Below, piece after piece: positions 1 through 6,100 of a stretch of DNA of 7,141 nucleotides. The position numbers and the translations under genes were made by a program. Source of the DNA: Chloroflexota bacterium. GTDB lineage: Bacteria > Chloroflexota > Anaerolineae > B4-G1. Location of the stretch: positions 1-7,141 of the forward strand of contig QMOC01000134.1 of the NCBI GenBank assembly GCA_003648085.1. The letters run 5' to 3'. The notes beneath the pieces are model-generated. The model searched no databases, was not told where the DNA came from, and saw only the letters and a program-made list of their open reading frames with translations. How positions within the stretch are numbered: position 1 is the first letter of the stretch; each line of letters begins with the position of its first letter.

Positions 1-1167
1 AAAGAGATCAACAGCGTGATGACACGCTACTACGTGCAGCGCAAGGCACTGGCGCGGCTCAAACCGCTGGCCTACGTCACCAGCGGTGCACCGGTCGAGA
101 TCCTGGAGGCAATGGGCATCTTGACGCTCTACCCGGAGAACTACACCGCGCTGTGCGGTGCGCGCGGGGCCGCCGTTGGCCTAGCCCGTGTGGCCGAGGC
201 GCAGGGCTACCCGGCCGACCTCTGCTCCTACGCCCGCAGCCACGTCGGGGCAGTGCTGCGTCCCAGGGAGGCACCGCTGGGTGGGATGCCCCGCCCCGAC
301 CTGCTGGTCTGCTGCAACAACATCTGCGGCACCGTCCTCAAGTGGTACGAGGCACTGGCCGCGCTCTACGACGCGCCCCTCTTCGTCCTCGACGTGCCCT
401 TCCAGCGCACCACCCCGGCCGAGCCCCACATCATCACCTACGTCGCCGATCAGTTGCAGGAGTTCGTCGCCTGGCTGGAGGCGCACACAGGCCGTCGCCT
501 GAAGCCCGACAAATTCCGCTCCGTGCTGGCCCTCTCCCGCGAGGCGGTCGCGCTGTGGCAGGAGATTCTGGAGTTCGGCCAGTATCGGCCCTCCCCCATC
601 AACGCCCCCGATCTCTTCGTCGCGATGGCCCCCATCGTCGCGCTGCGCGGCACACGCCGGGCGGTGGACTGCTACCGTCGCCTCAGGGCCGAACTGGAGG
701 AGCGCGTCGCCCACTCCATCGGCGCGGTGCCCGGCGAGCGCTGCCGTCTTCTCTGGGACAACATCGCCATCTGGTATCGCCTCTACCGCTTCTTCCGTCC
801 CTTTATGGACGCGGGCGCCTGCTTCGTCGCCGATACCTACACCAACGCCTGGACTGTCGAACTTGACTTGGAGGAGCCCTTCGTCGGCCTGGCACGTGCC
901 TACACCGGCGTGTTCATCAACGTGGACCTGTCCACGCGGTTGCGCATCATCTCCGACCTGGCCCGGCGCTTCGAGGTGGACGGGGTGGTGATGCACGCCA
1001 ACCGCTCCTGCAAGCCCTTCTCCATCGCTCAGAACGATATGCGAGACACGCTGCGGGACGAACTGGGGCTCCCCGTCCTCATCCTGGAGGCCGACCAGTG
1101 TGATGCGCGCCTCTATAACGAGGGGGCAGTACGGGAGCGTGTGGCGGCGTTCCTGGAAATGCTGTAG
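1..1167 (+). CDS. 2-hydroxyglutaryl-CoA dehydratase D-component family protein (5' partial)
   Basis: Family members (HgdA/HgdB, FldB/FldC, BcrB/BcrC) are [4Fe-4S] subunits of two-subunit radical dehydratases or benzoyl-CoA-type reductases in the cytoplasm, which receive an electron from an ATP-driven activator protein. The frame is open to the left edge, so the true start is probably upstream; GTG at 16 and ATG at 19 are possible starts but have no good Shine-Dalgarno sequence. Numbering from base 1, the expected cluster-ligand positions are visible: Cys75 in LCSYAR, Cys104/105 and Cys109 in CCNNICG, and Cys337 in NRSCKPFS. The C-terminal stretch (LPVLILEADQCDAR) is also typical. With 388 codons present, little of the usual length is missing. 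A partner subunit and activator would be expected upstream but are not visible. The substrate cannot be assigned: dehydratase, reductase or a family member of unknown function are all possible. Confidence 0.92.
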   Translation, partial: KEINSVMTRYYVQRKALARLKPLAYVTSGAPVEILEAMGILTLYPENYTALCGARGAAVGLARVAEAQGYPADLCSYARSHVGAVLRPREAPLGGMPRPDLLVCCNNICGTVLKWYEALAALYDAPLFVLDVPFQRTTPAEPHIITYVADQLQEFVAWLEAHTGRRLKPDKFRSVLALSREAVALWQEILEFGQYRPSPINAPDLFVAMAPIVALRGTRRAVDCYRRLRAELEERVAHSIGAVPGERCRLLWDNIAIWYRLYRFFRPFMDAGACFVADTYTNAWTVELDLEEPFVGLARAYTGVFINVDLSTRLRIISDLARRFEVDGVVMHANRSCKPFSIAQNDMRDTLRDELGLPVLILEADQCDARLYNEGAVRERVAAFLEML

Positions 1168-1168
1168 G

Positions 1169-1543
1169 ATGTCCGGCTTCTTCGAACGAGTTTATCAACT
1201 GGTGCGGCAGGTGCCGCCTGGCAAGGTTACCTCTTATGGGGCGATCGCCCGTATGCTGGGCCACCCGCGCGCAGCCCGCACCGTCGGTTGGGCATTGCAC
1301 AGCCTGCCGGATGGCTCCGACGTCCCGTGGCACCGCGTGATCAACAGCCAGGGCCGCATCTCCACCAGTTGCCGGGAGCATAGTGCCGACCTCCAGCGGG
1401 CGTTGCTAGAGGCTGAGGGGATCGAGTTCGACGAACATGGGTACGTGGACTGGGAGCGTTTCGGCTGGGAAGGACTCTCTTGGCTGGAAGTTGAGAAAAT
1501 CGTCGCTTTCCTTGACACCGATACGAAATGCGGTATAATTTAA
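1169..1543 (+). CDS. Alkyltransferase-like (ATL) DNA-binding protein, MGMT family
   Basis: A 124-residue protein made of the MGMT/Ogt C-terminal DNA-binding domain. It has the helix-turn-helix core VPPGKVTSYGAIARMLG (residues 15-31), with Tyr23 at the nucleotide-flipping tyrosine position and Arg37 (ARTVG) at the arginine-finger position. The motif that is PCHRV in active methyltransferases reads PWHRV here (Trp54). Loss of the acceptor Cys defines ATL proteins such as E. coli YbaZ and S. pombe Atl1, which bind O6-alkylguanine and pass it to nucleotide excision repair instead of repairing it. The C-terminal DWERFGW segment (94-100) fits the family. ATG at 1169 is chosen because the domain begins immediately after it; the open frame continues upstream to 1100 but overlaps the previous gene. 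Only one base separates it from the upstream stop codon, suggesting co-transcription. The last 32 bases carry a separate promoter. Confidence 0.93.
   Translation: MSGFFERVYQLVRQVPPGKVTSYGAIARMLGHPRAARTVGWALHSLPDGSDVPWHRVINSQGRISTSCREHSADLQRALLEAEGIEFDEHGYVDWERFGWEGLSWLEVEKIVAFLDTDTKCGII
1512..1539 (+). promoter_or_regulatory. Consensus sigma70-type promoter inside the ATL 3' end
   Basis: TTGACA at 1512-1517 and TATAAT at 1534-1539 are both perfect consensus hexamers, separated by 16 bp. The predicted start of transcription is about 1546, just after the ATL stop codon (1541-1543). No protein gene with a ribosome-binding site follows, but a hairpin-rich stretch ending in an intrinsic terminator does, so this looks like the promoter of a non-coding RNA. 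Two perfect hexamers in a GC-rich genome suggest strong constitutive expression (inference). Confidence 0.8.
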
Positions 1544-1545
1544 AT

Positions 1546-1967
1546 GCAATGAACGCATACTTGGGTCATCTGAGTAATCATATACAAGGCTCGTTGGTCC
1601 TCACCGGTGCCTGTTCCACCTTGGGCGATGCACGGGTGACCGGTAGGTGTATGCCTTGCCATCTGCCCAGGCGGACGTCGGCAGTGTATCTGCCGAGCGG
1701 GACGGTAAACTGGCCCTGCCAGCAGGCCAAGGCGCAGTCGCGTGCGGTGGGTGGGACCGTCAGGGCCTGCATTGCAGATCGGGCATTCTCAGAATTGACA
1801 GCACCTTATCAGCACCATACTGCAAGCGCCGCCGAGTTTGCGGCGGCGGCATGGTCGGTTTCGGGTTACGAGCCCGAATCCTCTCCAGAGGAGGAGGTGT
1901 GCGGGGGTACGTGACTTCCCTGATTGGCGAGGAGCGCGGGGTCTTACCCAAGACCTCGCGCTTTTTT
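1546..1967 (+). ncRNA. Candidate structured non-coding RNA, about 420 nt, unassigned
   Basis: The limits are set by the consensus promoter upstream and the terminator T-run downstream. Visible helices include CCTCACCGGT (1599-1608) with ACCGGTAGG (1639-1647), one base bulged; TCGGCA/TGCCGA (1678-1683/1691-1696); GACGGT/ACCGTC (1701-1706/1756-1761); CGCCGCCG/CGGCGGCG (1827-1834/1841-1848); and a near-perfect hairpin at 1857-1881. GCCTTG/CAAGGC (1653-1658/1728-1733) could close a multibranch domain. GGGTCA (1563-1568) with TGAC..CC (1912-1919) could form a basal stem. A direct repeat CAGCACC occurs at 1799-1805 and 1810-1816. I looked for the conserved cores of RNase P RNA (GAGGAAAGTCC), tmRNA (5' and T-arm ends, tag ORF) and the SRP GNAR-loop domain and found none; the length is too great for 6S. 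A frame at 1549-1914 is open but has no Shine-Dalgarno sequence and an unconvincing protein. Function unknown. Confidence 0.6.
1934..1967 (+). terminator. Strong intrinsic terminator
   Basis: GCGCGGGGTCTT (1934-1945) pairs with AAGACCTCGCGC (1950-1961), 12 bp with one G-U pair and a four-base ACCC loop. Six T residues follow immediately (1962-1967). It closes the transcript started by the promoter at 1512-1539. Confidence 0.92.
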
Positions 1968-2009
1968 ATTGCACTCTACCAATCCCCGCACCTTCATCTC
2001 GTTGCGAGG

Positions 2010-2161
2010 GTGACTACTCAGCCGCCCCGCCAGATTCGAGATCGGACGCAGATTAACGCGGACTCTCGCAGATCAAATTCAAACATCAGCGTTTGTCGGC
2101 GTTCGTCTGCGTCCCAAAGGATGCGCTTCAATGGCTCATCTGAGGTCGGCTGAGTAGTCAC
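2010..2161. mobile_element. MITE-like element, 152 bp, with 15-bp TIRs and 8-bp target duplication
   Basis: The ends are perfect 15-bp inverted repeats, GTGACTACTCAGCCG at 2010-2024 and its reverse complement at 2147-2161. They are flanked immediately by the direct repeat TTGCGAGG at 2002-2009 and 2162-2169, the mark of insertion with an 8-bp target duplication. The element has no coding capacity, so it would be mobilised in trans by a transposase with matching ends. The TSD length fits several IS families, and I cannot assign one. Perfect ends and an intact TSD suggest a fairly recent insertion. It sits between the terminator of the candidate RNA and the tRNA-Thr gene, where it could separate the tRNA from, or supply it with, promoter sequence. 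Confidence 0.85.
2044..2114. repeat. Internal long imperfect palindrome of the MITE-like element
   Basis: Bases 2044-2063 pair with 2095-2114: nine pairs (GGACGCAGA/TCTGCGTCC), a G-U, one mismatch, five pairs (AACGC/GCGTT), one mismatch and three pairs. CGCAGAT is also repeated directly at 2047-2053 and 2067-2073. Short CGCAGAT / AACGCGGA words of this sort are common in dispersed intergenic repeats of several phyla, from memory and not checked here. The arm could form a long hairpin in RNA or a cruciform in DNA. Confidence 0.75.
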
Positions 2162-2212
2162 TTGCGAGGTAGAGTAACGGACATCAGGTGTTGGCTCAGT
2201 GATCGTTGCAGG

Positions 2213-2285
2213 GCCCCGGTGGCTCAAATGGTAGAGCAGCCGTCTTGTAAGCGGCAGTGTGGCGGTTCGAACCCGCCCCGGGGCT
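2213..2285 (+). tRNA. tRNA-Thr (anticodon UGU)
   Basis: A full 73-nt cloverleaf. Acceptor GCCCCGG/CCGGGGC (2213-2219/2278-2284); D arm GCTC/GAGC (2222-2225/2234-2237); anticodon stem GCCGT/GCGGC (2239-2243/2251-2255) with loop CTTGTAA, anticodon TGT at 2246-2248; T arm GGCGG TTCGAAC CCGCC (2261-2277). The discriminator is U2285 and no CCA is encoded. It reads ACA codons and other ACN by wobble. The upstream promoter is not clear. No intrinsic terminator separates it from the HNH gene, so a shared transcript cut by tRNA processing is possible. Confidence 0.97.
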
Positions 2286-2287
2286 TC

Positions 2288-2341
2288 GCTCCCCCACCGT
2301 CCAGGTGCGCGGGCGCGGGTTTAAGTCCCGCCGGGGGAGCA
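2288..2341 (+). other. Short tRNA-like fold, possible degenerate tRNA
   Basis: GCTCCCCC (2288-2295) pairs with GGGGGAGC (2333-2340), enclosing a small hairpin CACC-GTCCA-GGTG (2296ish: CACC at 2295-2298, GGTG at 2304-2307) and a T-arm look-alike GCGGG-TTTAAGT-CCCGC (2315-2331), followed by A2341. The T-loop differs from the tRNA consensus by T for C at the TTC position, and a complete D arm and anticodon arm are missing. It starts three bases after tRNA-Thr and ends five bases before the HNH Shine-Dalgarno sequence. It may be a deleted second tRNA of a former tandem pair, or simply a 5'-leader hairpin of the HNH mRNA. Confidence 0.45.
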
Positions 2342-2345
2342 TCGT

Positions 2346-2352
2346 GGAGGAG
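2346..2352 (+). promoter_or_regulatory. Ribosome-binding site of the HNH gene
   Basis: GGAGGAG, seven bases before ATG 2360. It fixes the start: the open frame extends upstream to 2162 but that extension runs across the tRNA-Thr gene. Confidence 0.85.
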
Positions 2353-2359
2353 AAAGATT

Positions 2360-2884
2360 ATGACAGCGGGCGTTTTATTACTCAATGCTACATACGAACC
2401 CCTGCGGGTCATCTCGACCCGGCGGGCAGTCAGCCTGCTGATGCGAGGGGTTGCCGAGGGCGTCGAAGGCGTCGCGGCCCGGCTGCGCACGCCCAGCACG
2501 GTTTTCGAGGTGCCCTCCGTGCTACGGCTGCGCTACTACGTCAACGTCCCCCAGCGCGGGGCTACGTGGAGCCGCCGTGGCGTTTTGGCCCGCGACGACT
2601 ACACCTGCGTGTACTGCGGCGTCCGTGTCGGGGAGCGGCGCCATGGCCGGATCCTCACCCGCGCCGACTTCAGCGTAGATCACCTCATCCCCCGTAGCCG
2701 GGGCGGGAGCAGCACCTGGGGCAACACGGCCTGCGCCTGCCGCTGGTGCAACGGGCGCAAGGGGAACCGCACGCCCCACGAGGCGGGGATGCGTCTCCGG
2801 TGGGAGCCCAAGACGCCTCGCGTCAACTACCTGGTCGTCTCTGGGGAGGTGCCGGCTGAGTGGAAGGTCTACCTGCGGATGTAA
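2360..2884 (+). CDS. HNH endonuclease domain protein (McrA/COG1403-like)
   Basis: A 174-residue protein. The N-terminal part begins VLLLNATYEPLRVIS, which is characteristic of the small stand-alone bacterial HNH family. The HNH/zinc domain spans about residues 72-150: zinc-ligand pairs Cys83/Cys86 (CVYC) and Cys127/Cys130 (CRWC), catalytic Asp107-His108 (VDHLIPRSRGG), Asn122, and the closing CNGRKGNRTPHEAG segment (130-143) with Asn131 and Lys134. All key residues are present, so it is probably an active metal-dependent nuclease. Substrate and role are unknown; these genes are often solitary housekeeping-type genes and no methylase, transposase or toxin partner is next to it. ATG 2360 is supported by a strong Shine-Dalgarno sequence and by family-like N-terminal residues. 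It lies just downstream of tRNA-Thr with no terminator between them. Confidence 0.93.
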   Translation: MTAGVLLLNATYEPLRVISTRRAVSLLMRGVAEGVEGVAARLRTPSTVFEVPSVLRLRYYVNVPQRGATWSRRGVLARDDYTCVYCGVRVGERRHGRILTRADFSVDHLIPRSRGGSSTWGNTACACRWCNGRKGNRTPHEAGMRLRWEPKTPRVNYLVVSGEVPAEWKVYLRM

Positions 2885-2908
2885 TGAGCCTCCGGTGCGA
2901 AACAAGCG

Positions 2909-2953
2909 GCCCCGCTCGTATGAGCGGGGCTGCCCTCAATTGGCAAGTTTTTT
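2909..2953 (+). terminator. Terminator-like hairpin after the HNH gene
   Basis: GCCCCGCTC (2909-2917) and GAGCGGGGC (2922-2930) form a perfect 9-bp stem with loop GTAT. The six-T run (2948-2953) is 17 bases further on, behind a weak TGCC/GGCA stem (2931-2934/2942-2945), so the layout is not canonical. It could work as a two-hairpin terminator or assist Rho-dependent ending. Confidence 0.5.
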
Positions 2954-2969
2954 CCCCTTATGCTAAAAT
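2940..2969 (+). promoter_or_regulatory. Candidate promoter of the sensor kinase gene
   Basis: TTGGCA (2940-2945) and TAAAAT (2964-2969) are separated by 18 bp, and TG at 2961-2962 makes an extended -10. Transcription would start near 2976, leaving a leader of about 144 nt that contains the small inverted-repeat element. Prediction only. Confidence 0.45.
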
Positions 2970-2972
2970 AAT

Positions 2973-3073
2973 GTGAGTCTGGCTAAAATTCGTGGGGAGA
3001 AAAGGCCGGAGGCCCCGCTTCAGCGGGGATTTTCCGGCTGAAGCCGGACGTCCCACTGATTTTAGCCACACCC
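2973..3073. mobile_element. Second small inverted-repeat (MITE-like) element, about 101 bp
   Basis: Near-terminal inverted repeats TGGCTAAAAT (2980-2989) and ATTTTAGCCA (3059-3068) continue inward, after two mismatches, with GTGGG/CCCAC (2992-2996/3052-3056). The outermost 5-7 bases match only partly. The direct repeat AAATAAT flanks it at 2966-2972 and 3074-3080, consistent with a 7-bp target duplication, although an AT-rich word could recur by chance. Inside are nested palindromes: CCCCGC/GCGGGG (3013-3018/3023-3028) within GCCGGA/TCCGGC (3005-3010/3033-3038), or alternatively CCGGC/GCCGG (3034-3038/3043-3047). There is no ORF. It is unrelated in sequence to the element at 2010-2161 and lies in the kinase leader. 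Confidence 0.6.
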
Positions 3074-3107
3074 AAATAATATTGACGTGCGCGCTCGGAT
3101 ATCGCGT

Positions 3108-3115
3108 GAGGTGAG
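3108..3115 (+). promoter_or_regulatory. Ribosome-binding site of the sensor kinase
   Basis: GAGGTGAG, with core AGGTGA ending five bases before ATG 3120. It supports this start over later in-frame ATGs. Confidence 0.75.
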
Positions 3116-3119
3116 CGGC

Positions 3120-6100
3120 ATGGGAGACGCGAACAATCTTCAACCCCCTCGACACTCCCAGAACAGGACAGGCCCACAGGTGTGGCCTGTCACGGTGGCA
3201 CTCATCGTGACAGTGCTGCTGCTGGCTCTGGCCGGTTTCCTGGCCTGGCGCACGACGCAAGTCCCTTTCCCCGGCCTGTTCACTGAGCCAACCCTTATCG
3301 TCAATGACCTGGGTAACCCCGCTTGGCCCGGCTATGCTGCCGGCCTGCGCTTCCCCGATCACCTGGTCGCGCTTGACGGTCGGCCACTGGAAAGCACTGG
3401 AGCGCTCATGCGCGAACTGACACGGTACGAACCCGGTGACGTGGTCACGCTGACGGCACAGGGCGAGGACGGCACACTACGCGATGTCCGCGTGCGCCTG
3501 GAGCCTTTCCCCATCGAGGGGCTGATCAGGTTCTTCGCCCTGCCCTACGCCCTGGGGCTGATCTATCTGGGAATCGGCACCTGGGTCTTTCTGGCGCGAC
3601 GGCACGAGTCGACCGGGCAAGTGTTCGCGATGCTGTGTGCTATGCTCGCGCTGAGCCTGGGTTTGCTGTTTGACGTCTACACCACTCATCTGCTCCCGCG
3701 CGTGTGGATCACCGCCCTCTCTCTGGTCGGCAGTGTTGCTATTCACATGGCCCTGGTGTTCCCCCAGCGGATACGATTTCTTGAGCGCGTCTCTTTCCTC
3801 TATTACCTGGCCTACGTGCCGGGTCTGGTCATTGCCGTTGTCAATCAACTCACTATCCTGAACTTCGAAGCGCCCACGGCCTACTTCGACACCTGGTTTG
3901 CCGCCTTTGTCTTTGGAAGTGCCGGCATTGCCGCCGTTCTGGCGATGATGATCTATCGGCATCGTCGTTCCCGGTCGCCCATCGTGCAGGCCCAGGCGCG
4001 TATCATCCTATGGGGAAGTCTACTGGCCTTCGGTCCAGCCGCAGCATGGTTCATCATCACCCGTTACACCGGGGGGGCTTTCCCCCCAGTGCTCATTCTG
4101 CCCTGGCTGATCTTCTTTCCCCTGTCTATCGCTTACGCCCTCCTCCGTTATCGCCTGTTCGACATCAACCTGGTGATCAGTCGGAGTATCGCCTATGCGC
4201 TGCTGAGCGCCGTGGGGGTTGGGATCTATTTCCTCTTACTCTTCCTGATCGGCCGCGTGTTCGGCGTGACGCTGCAAGCCGGCCATCCCTTCGTCCTCGG
4301 CGTCTTCATCCTCTTGCTGGCGCTGCTACTGAACACGGTATGGACGCGCTTGAGGCGCGTGGTGGATCGAGTTTTCCTGCGCGAAGCGGTTGACCACCGT
4401 CAGATTGTGCGCCGCTTCGTCAACCGGCTGACTGAGACGATGGACCTACCATCGGTCTTGAGCATTCTGGATGAGACGCTGGAAGCAGCCTGGCACCCGC
4501 AATTTGCGGCGCTATTCCTGTACGATTCACGTCGTGCGCGCTATGTGCCTCACGTTATCGGGAGTAGCCCCTTCCCACCTGTGGCCTTCACCCAGGAGGG
4601 GCCATTGGCCCACCAAATGCTCAAGCGGCGCAAAAGCATTTACCTATACAGAGACCGTCCCCTGCCTTCTCACCTGGCGGTCGAGCACGAACCGTTGGAT
4701 GCTCTGCGCCCTGCCCTCTTCATCCCGGTGCCAGGCCACGGTTGGCTGACGTTAGGACCCAAGCGCAGCGGTGCGCCTTTCTCCTCGGACGACTTGGTCA
4801 CCCTGGAGGCATTGGGCTCCCACGCGGCAGTAGCCCTGGAAAAAGCACGTCTGGTCGGCGACCTGGAGCGGCGAATAACAGAGGTAGACGTGCTACGTTT
4901 GGTCGGGCAGGCGGTCAATTTCACGATGGATGTGGATGACCTGATGGAGTTGATCTACGCTCAGACCAGCCGCGTGCTTGATACGAACAACTTCTACATC
5001 GCATTATACAACTCCGAGAAGGAAACCCTCTCCTTCGCCTTTTACATCAAAGATGGGGAGCGGCTGTATCCAGACGACGAGTGGCCGGTGGAAATGGGCC
5101 TGACCGGCGAAATTGTCCGCACAGGGCGGCCCATTGTGACGGATGACTACATCCAGGAATGCCTCCGCCGGGGGATCACGCCCGGGGGCCGACCCGGGCG
5201 AGCCTGGATGGGAGTGCCGCTCAGTGCCGGCGATCAGGTCATCGGAGTGATGAACGTCTCAAGTTTCGACCCCACCGTGACCTATTCCGACGAACAATTG
5301 AAGATTTTCTCCGCCATCGCCGACCAGGCCGCCGCGATTCTGGATAAGGCACGCCTTTATCGGGAGACGGAGGAACGTGCTCAACAGTTGGCTGCCCTCA
5401 ACGAGGTCGGCAGCGTCATCACCTCAACTTTGGATCTGCAGGCGGTGTTGAACCTGATTATGGAGAAGGCGGTTGAACTCATCCAGGCCGAGGCCGGGTC
5501 GCTGGTGCTGGTGGACCAGGATACCGATGAGTTGGTCTTCGAAGTAACCGCCGGCCCAGGCTCTGCCAACCTGGTGGGCACACGCCTTTCCCCTGGCACC
5601 GGTATCGTAGGCACGGTGGCTCGGGAGGGCAGGCCCATTATCATCAGGGATGCCCAGTCCGACCGGCGGTGGTACCGGGGTCTCGATGACCGCACCAGGT
5701 TCATTACTCAGTCCATCATCGCCGTGCCAATGATCAGCCGGGGGCGTACCATTGGCGTGATTGAACTGCTCAACCGGCGCGATGGTGTGCCCTTTGACGA
5801 GGACGACGAGCGACTGCTGGCGGCATTTGCGGCCAACGCTGCCGTTTCCATCGAAAATGCCCGGCTGTTCACCCAAACCGATCAGGCTCTCGCTGCGCGG
5901 GTAGAAGAACTCTCAATGATGCAACGCATTGATCGGGAACTCAACGCCACACTGAACTACCAGCAGGTAATGGAGATCACTCTGGATTGGGCGCTGCGGA
6001 TGACAGGAGCGGACATTGGGCTTCTGGGTGTTGTCGTCGAGACTGAGGAAGGAAAACGCGGGCTACACTTCCTGGTCAACCAGGGCTATCCTGAGGAACT

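Noticed and set aside
181..996. Minus-strand frame of 271 codons opposite the dehydratase subunit
   Set aside because: The + strand frame carries clear family motifs; the antisense product is low-complexity Gly/Val/Asp-rich.
1546..1967. The intergenic RNA as a HEARO/OMEGA-type guide RNA for the downstream HNH gene
   Set aside because: The RNA ends at its own terminator, a MITE and a tRNA separate it from the HNH gene, and the HNH protein is a 174-residue McrA-like type without a RuvC domain.
1546..1967. RNase P RNA, tmRNA or SRP RNA
   Set aside because: The size would fit rnpB or tmRNA, but none of their conserved core sequences or end structures could be found.
1647..2153. Open frame of 168 codons across the terminator and MITE
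   Set aside because: It crosses an intrinsic terminator and an insertion element, has no ribosome-binding site and no recognisable protein features.
2162..2359. N-terminal extension of the HNH protein
   Set aside because: The extension would be encoded by the tRNA-Thr gene; a strong Shine-Dalgarno sequence precedes ATG 2360.
3168..3190. Hairpin ACAGG..CCTGT in the early kinase coding region as an operator
   Set aside because: It lies within codons 17-24, has a bulge and no second copy; nothing else supports regulatory use.
3477..3962. Minus-strand frame of 161 codons, and similar minus-strand frames elsewhere
   Set aside because: It lies opposite the kinase coding frame and its Gln/His/Gly-rich translation is typical of the antisense of GC-rich genes.
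4010..4393. Separate + strand ORF inside the kinase
   Set aside because: It is an out-of-frame shadow of the membrane region; the kinase frame is continuous throughout.
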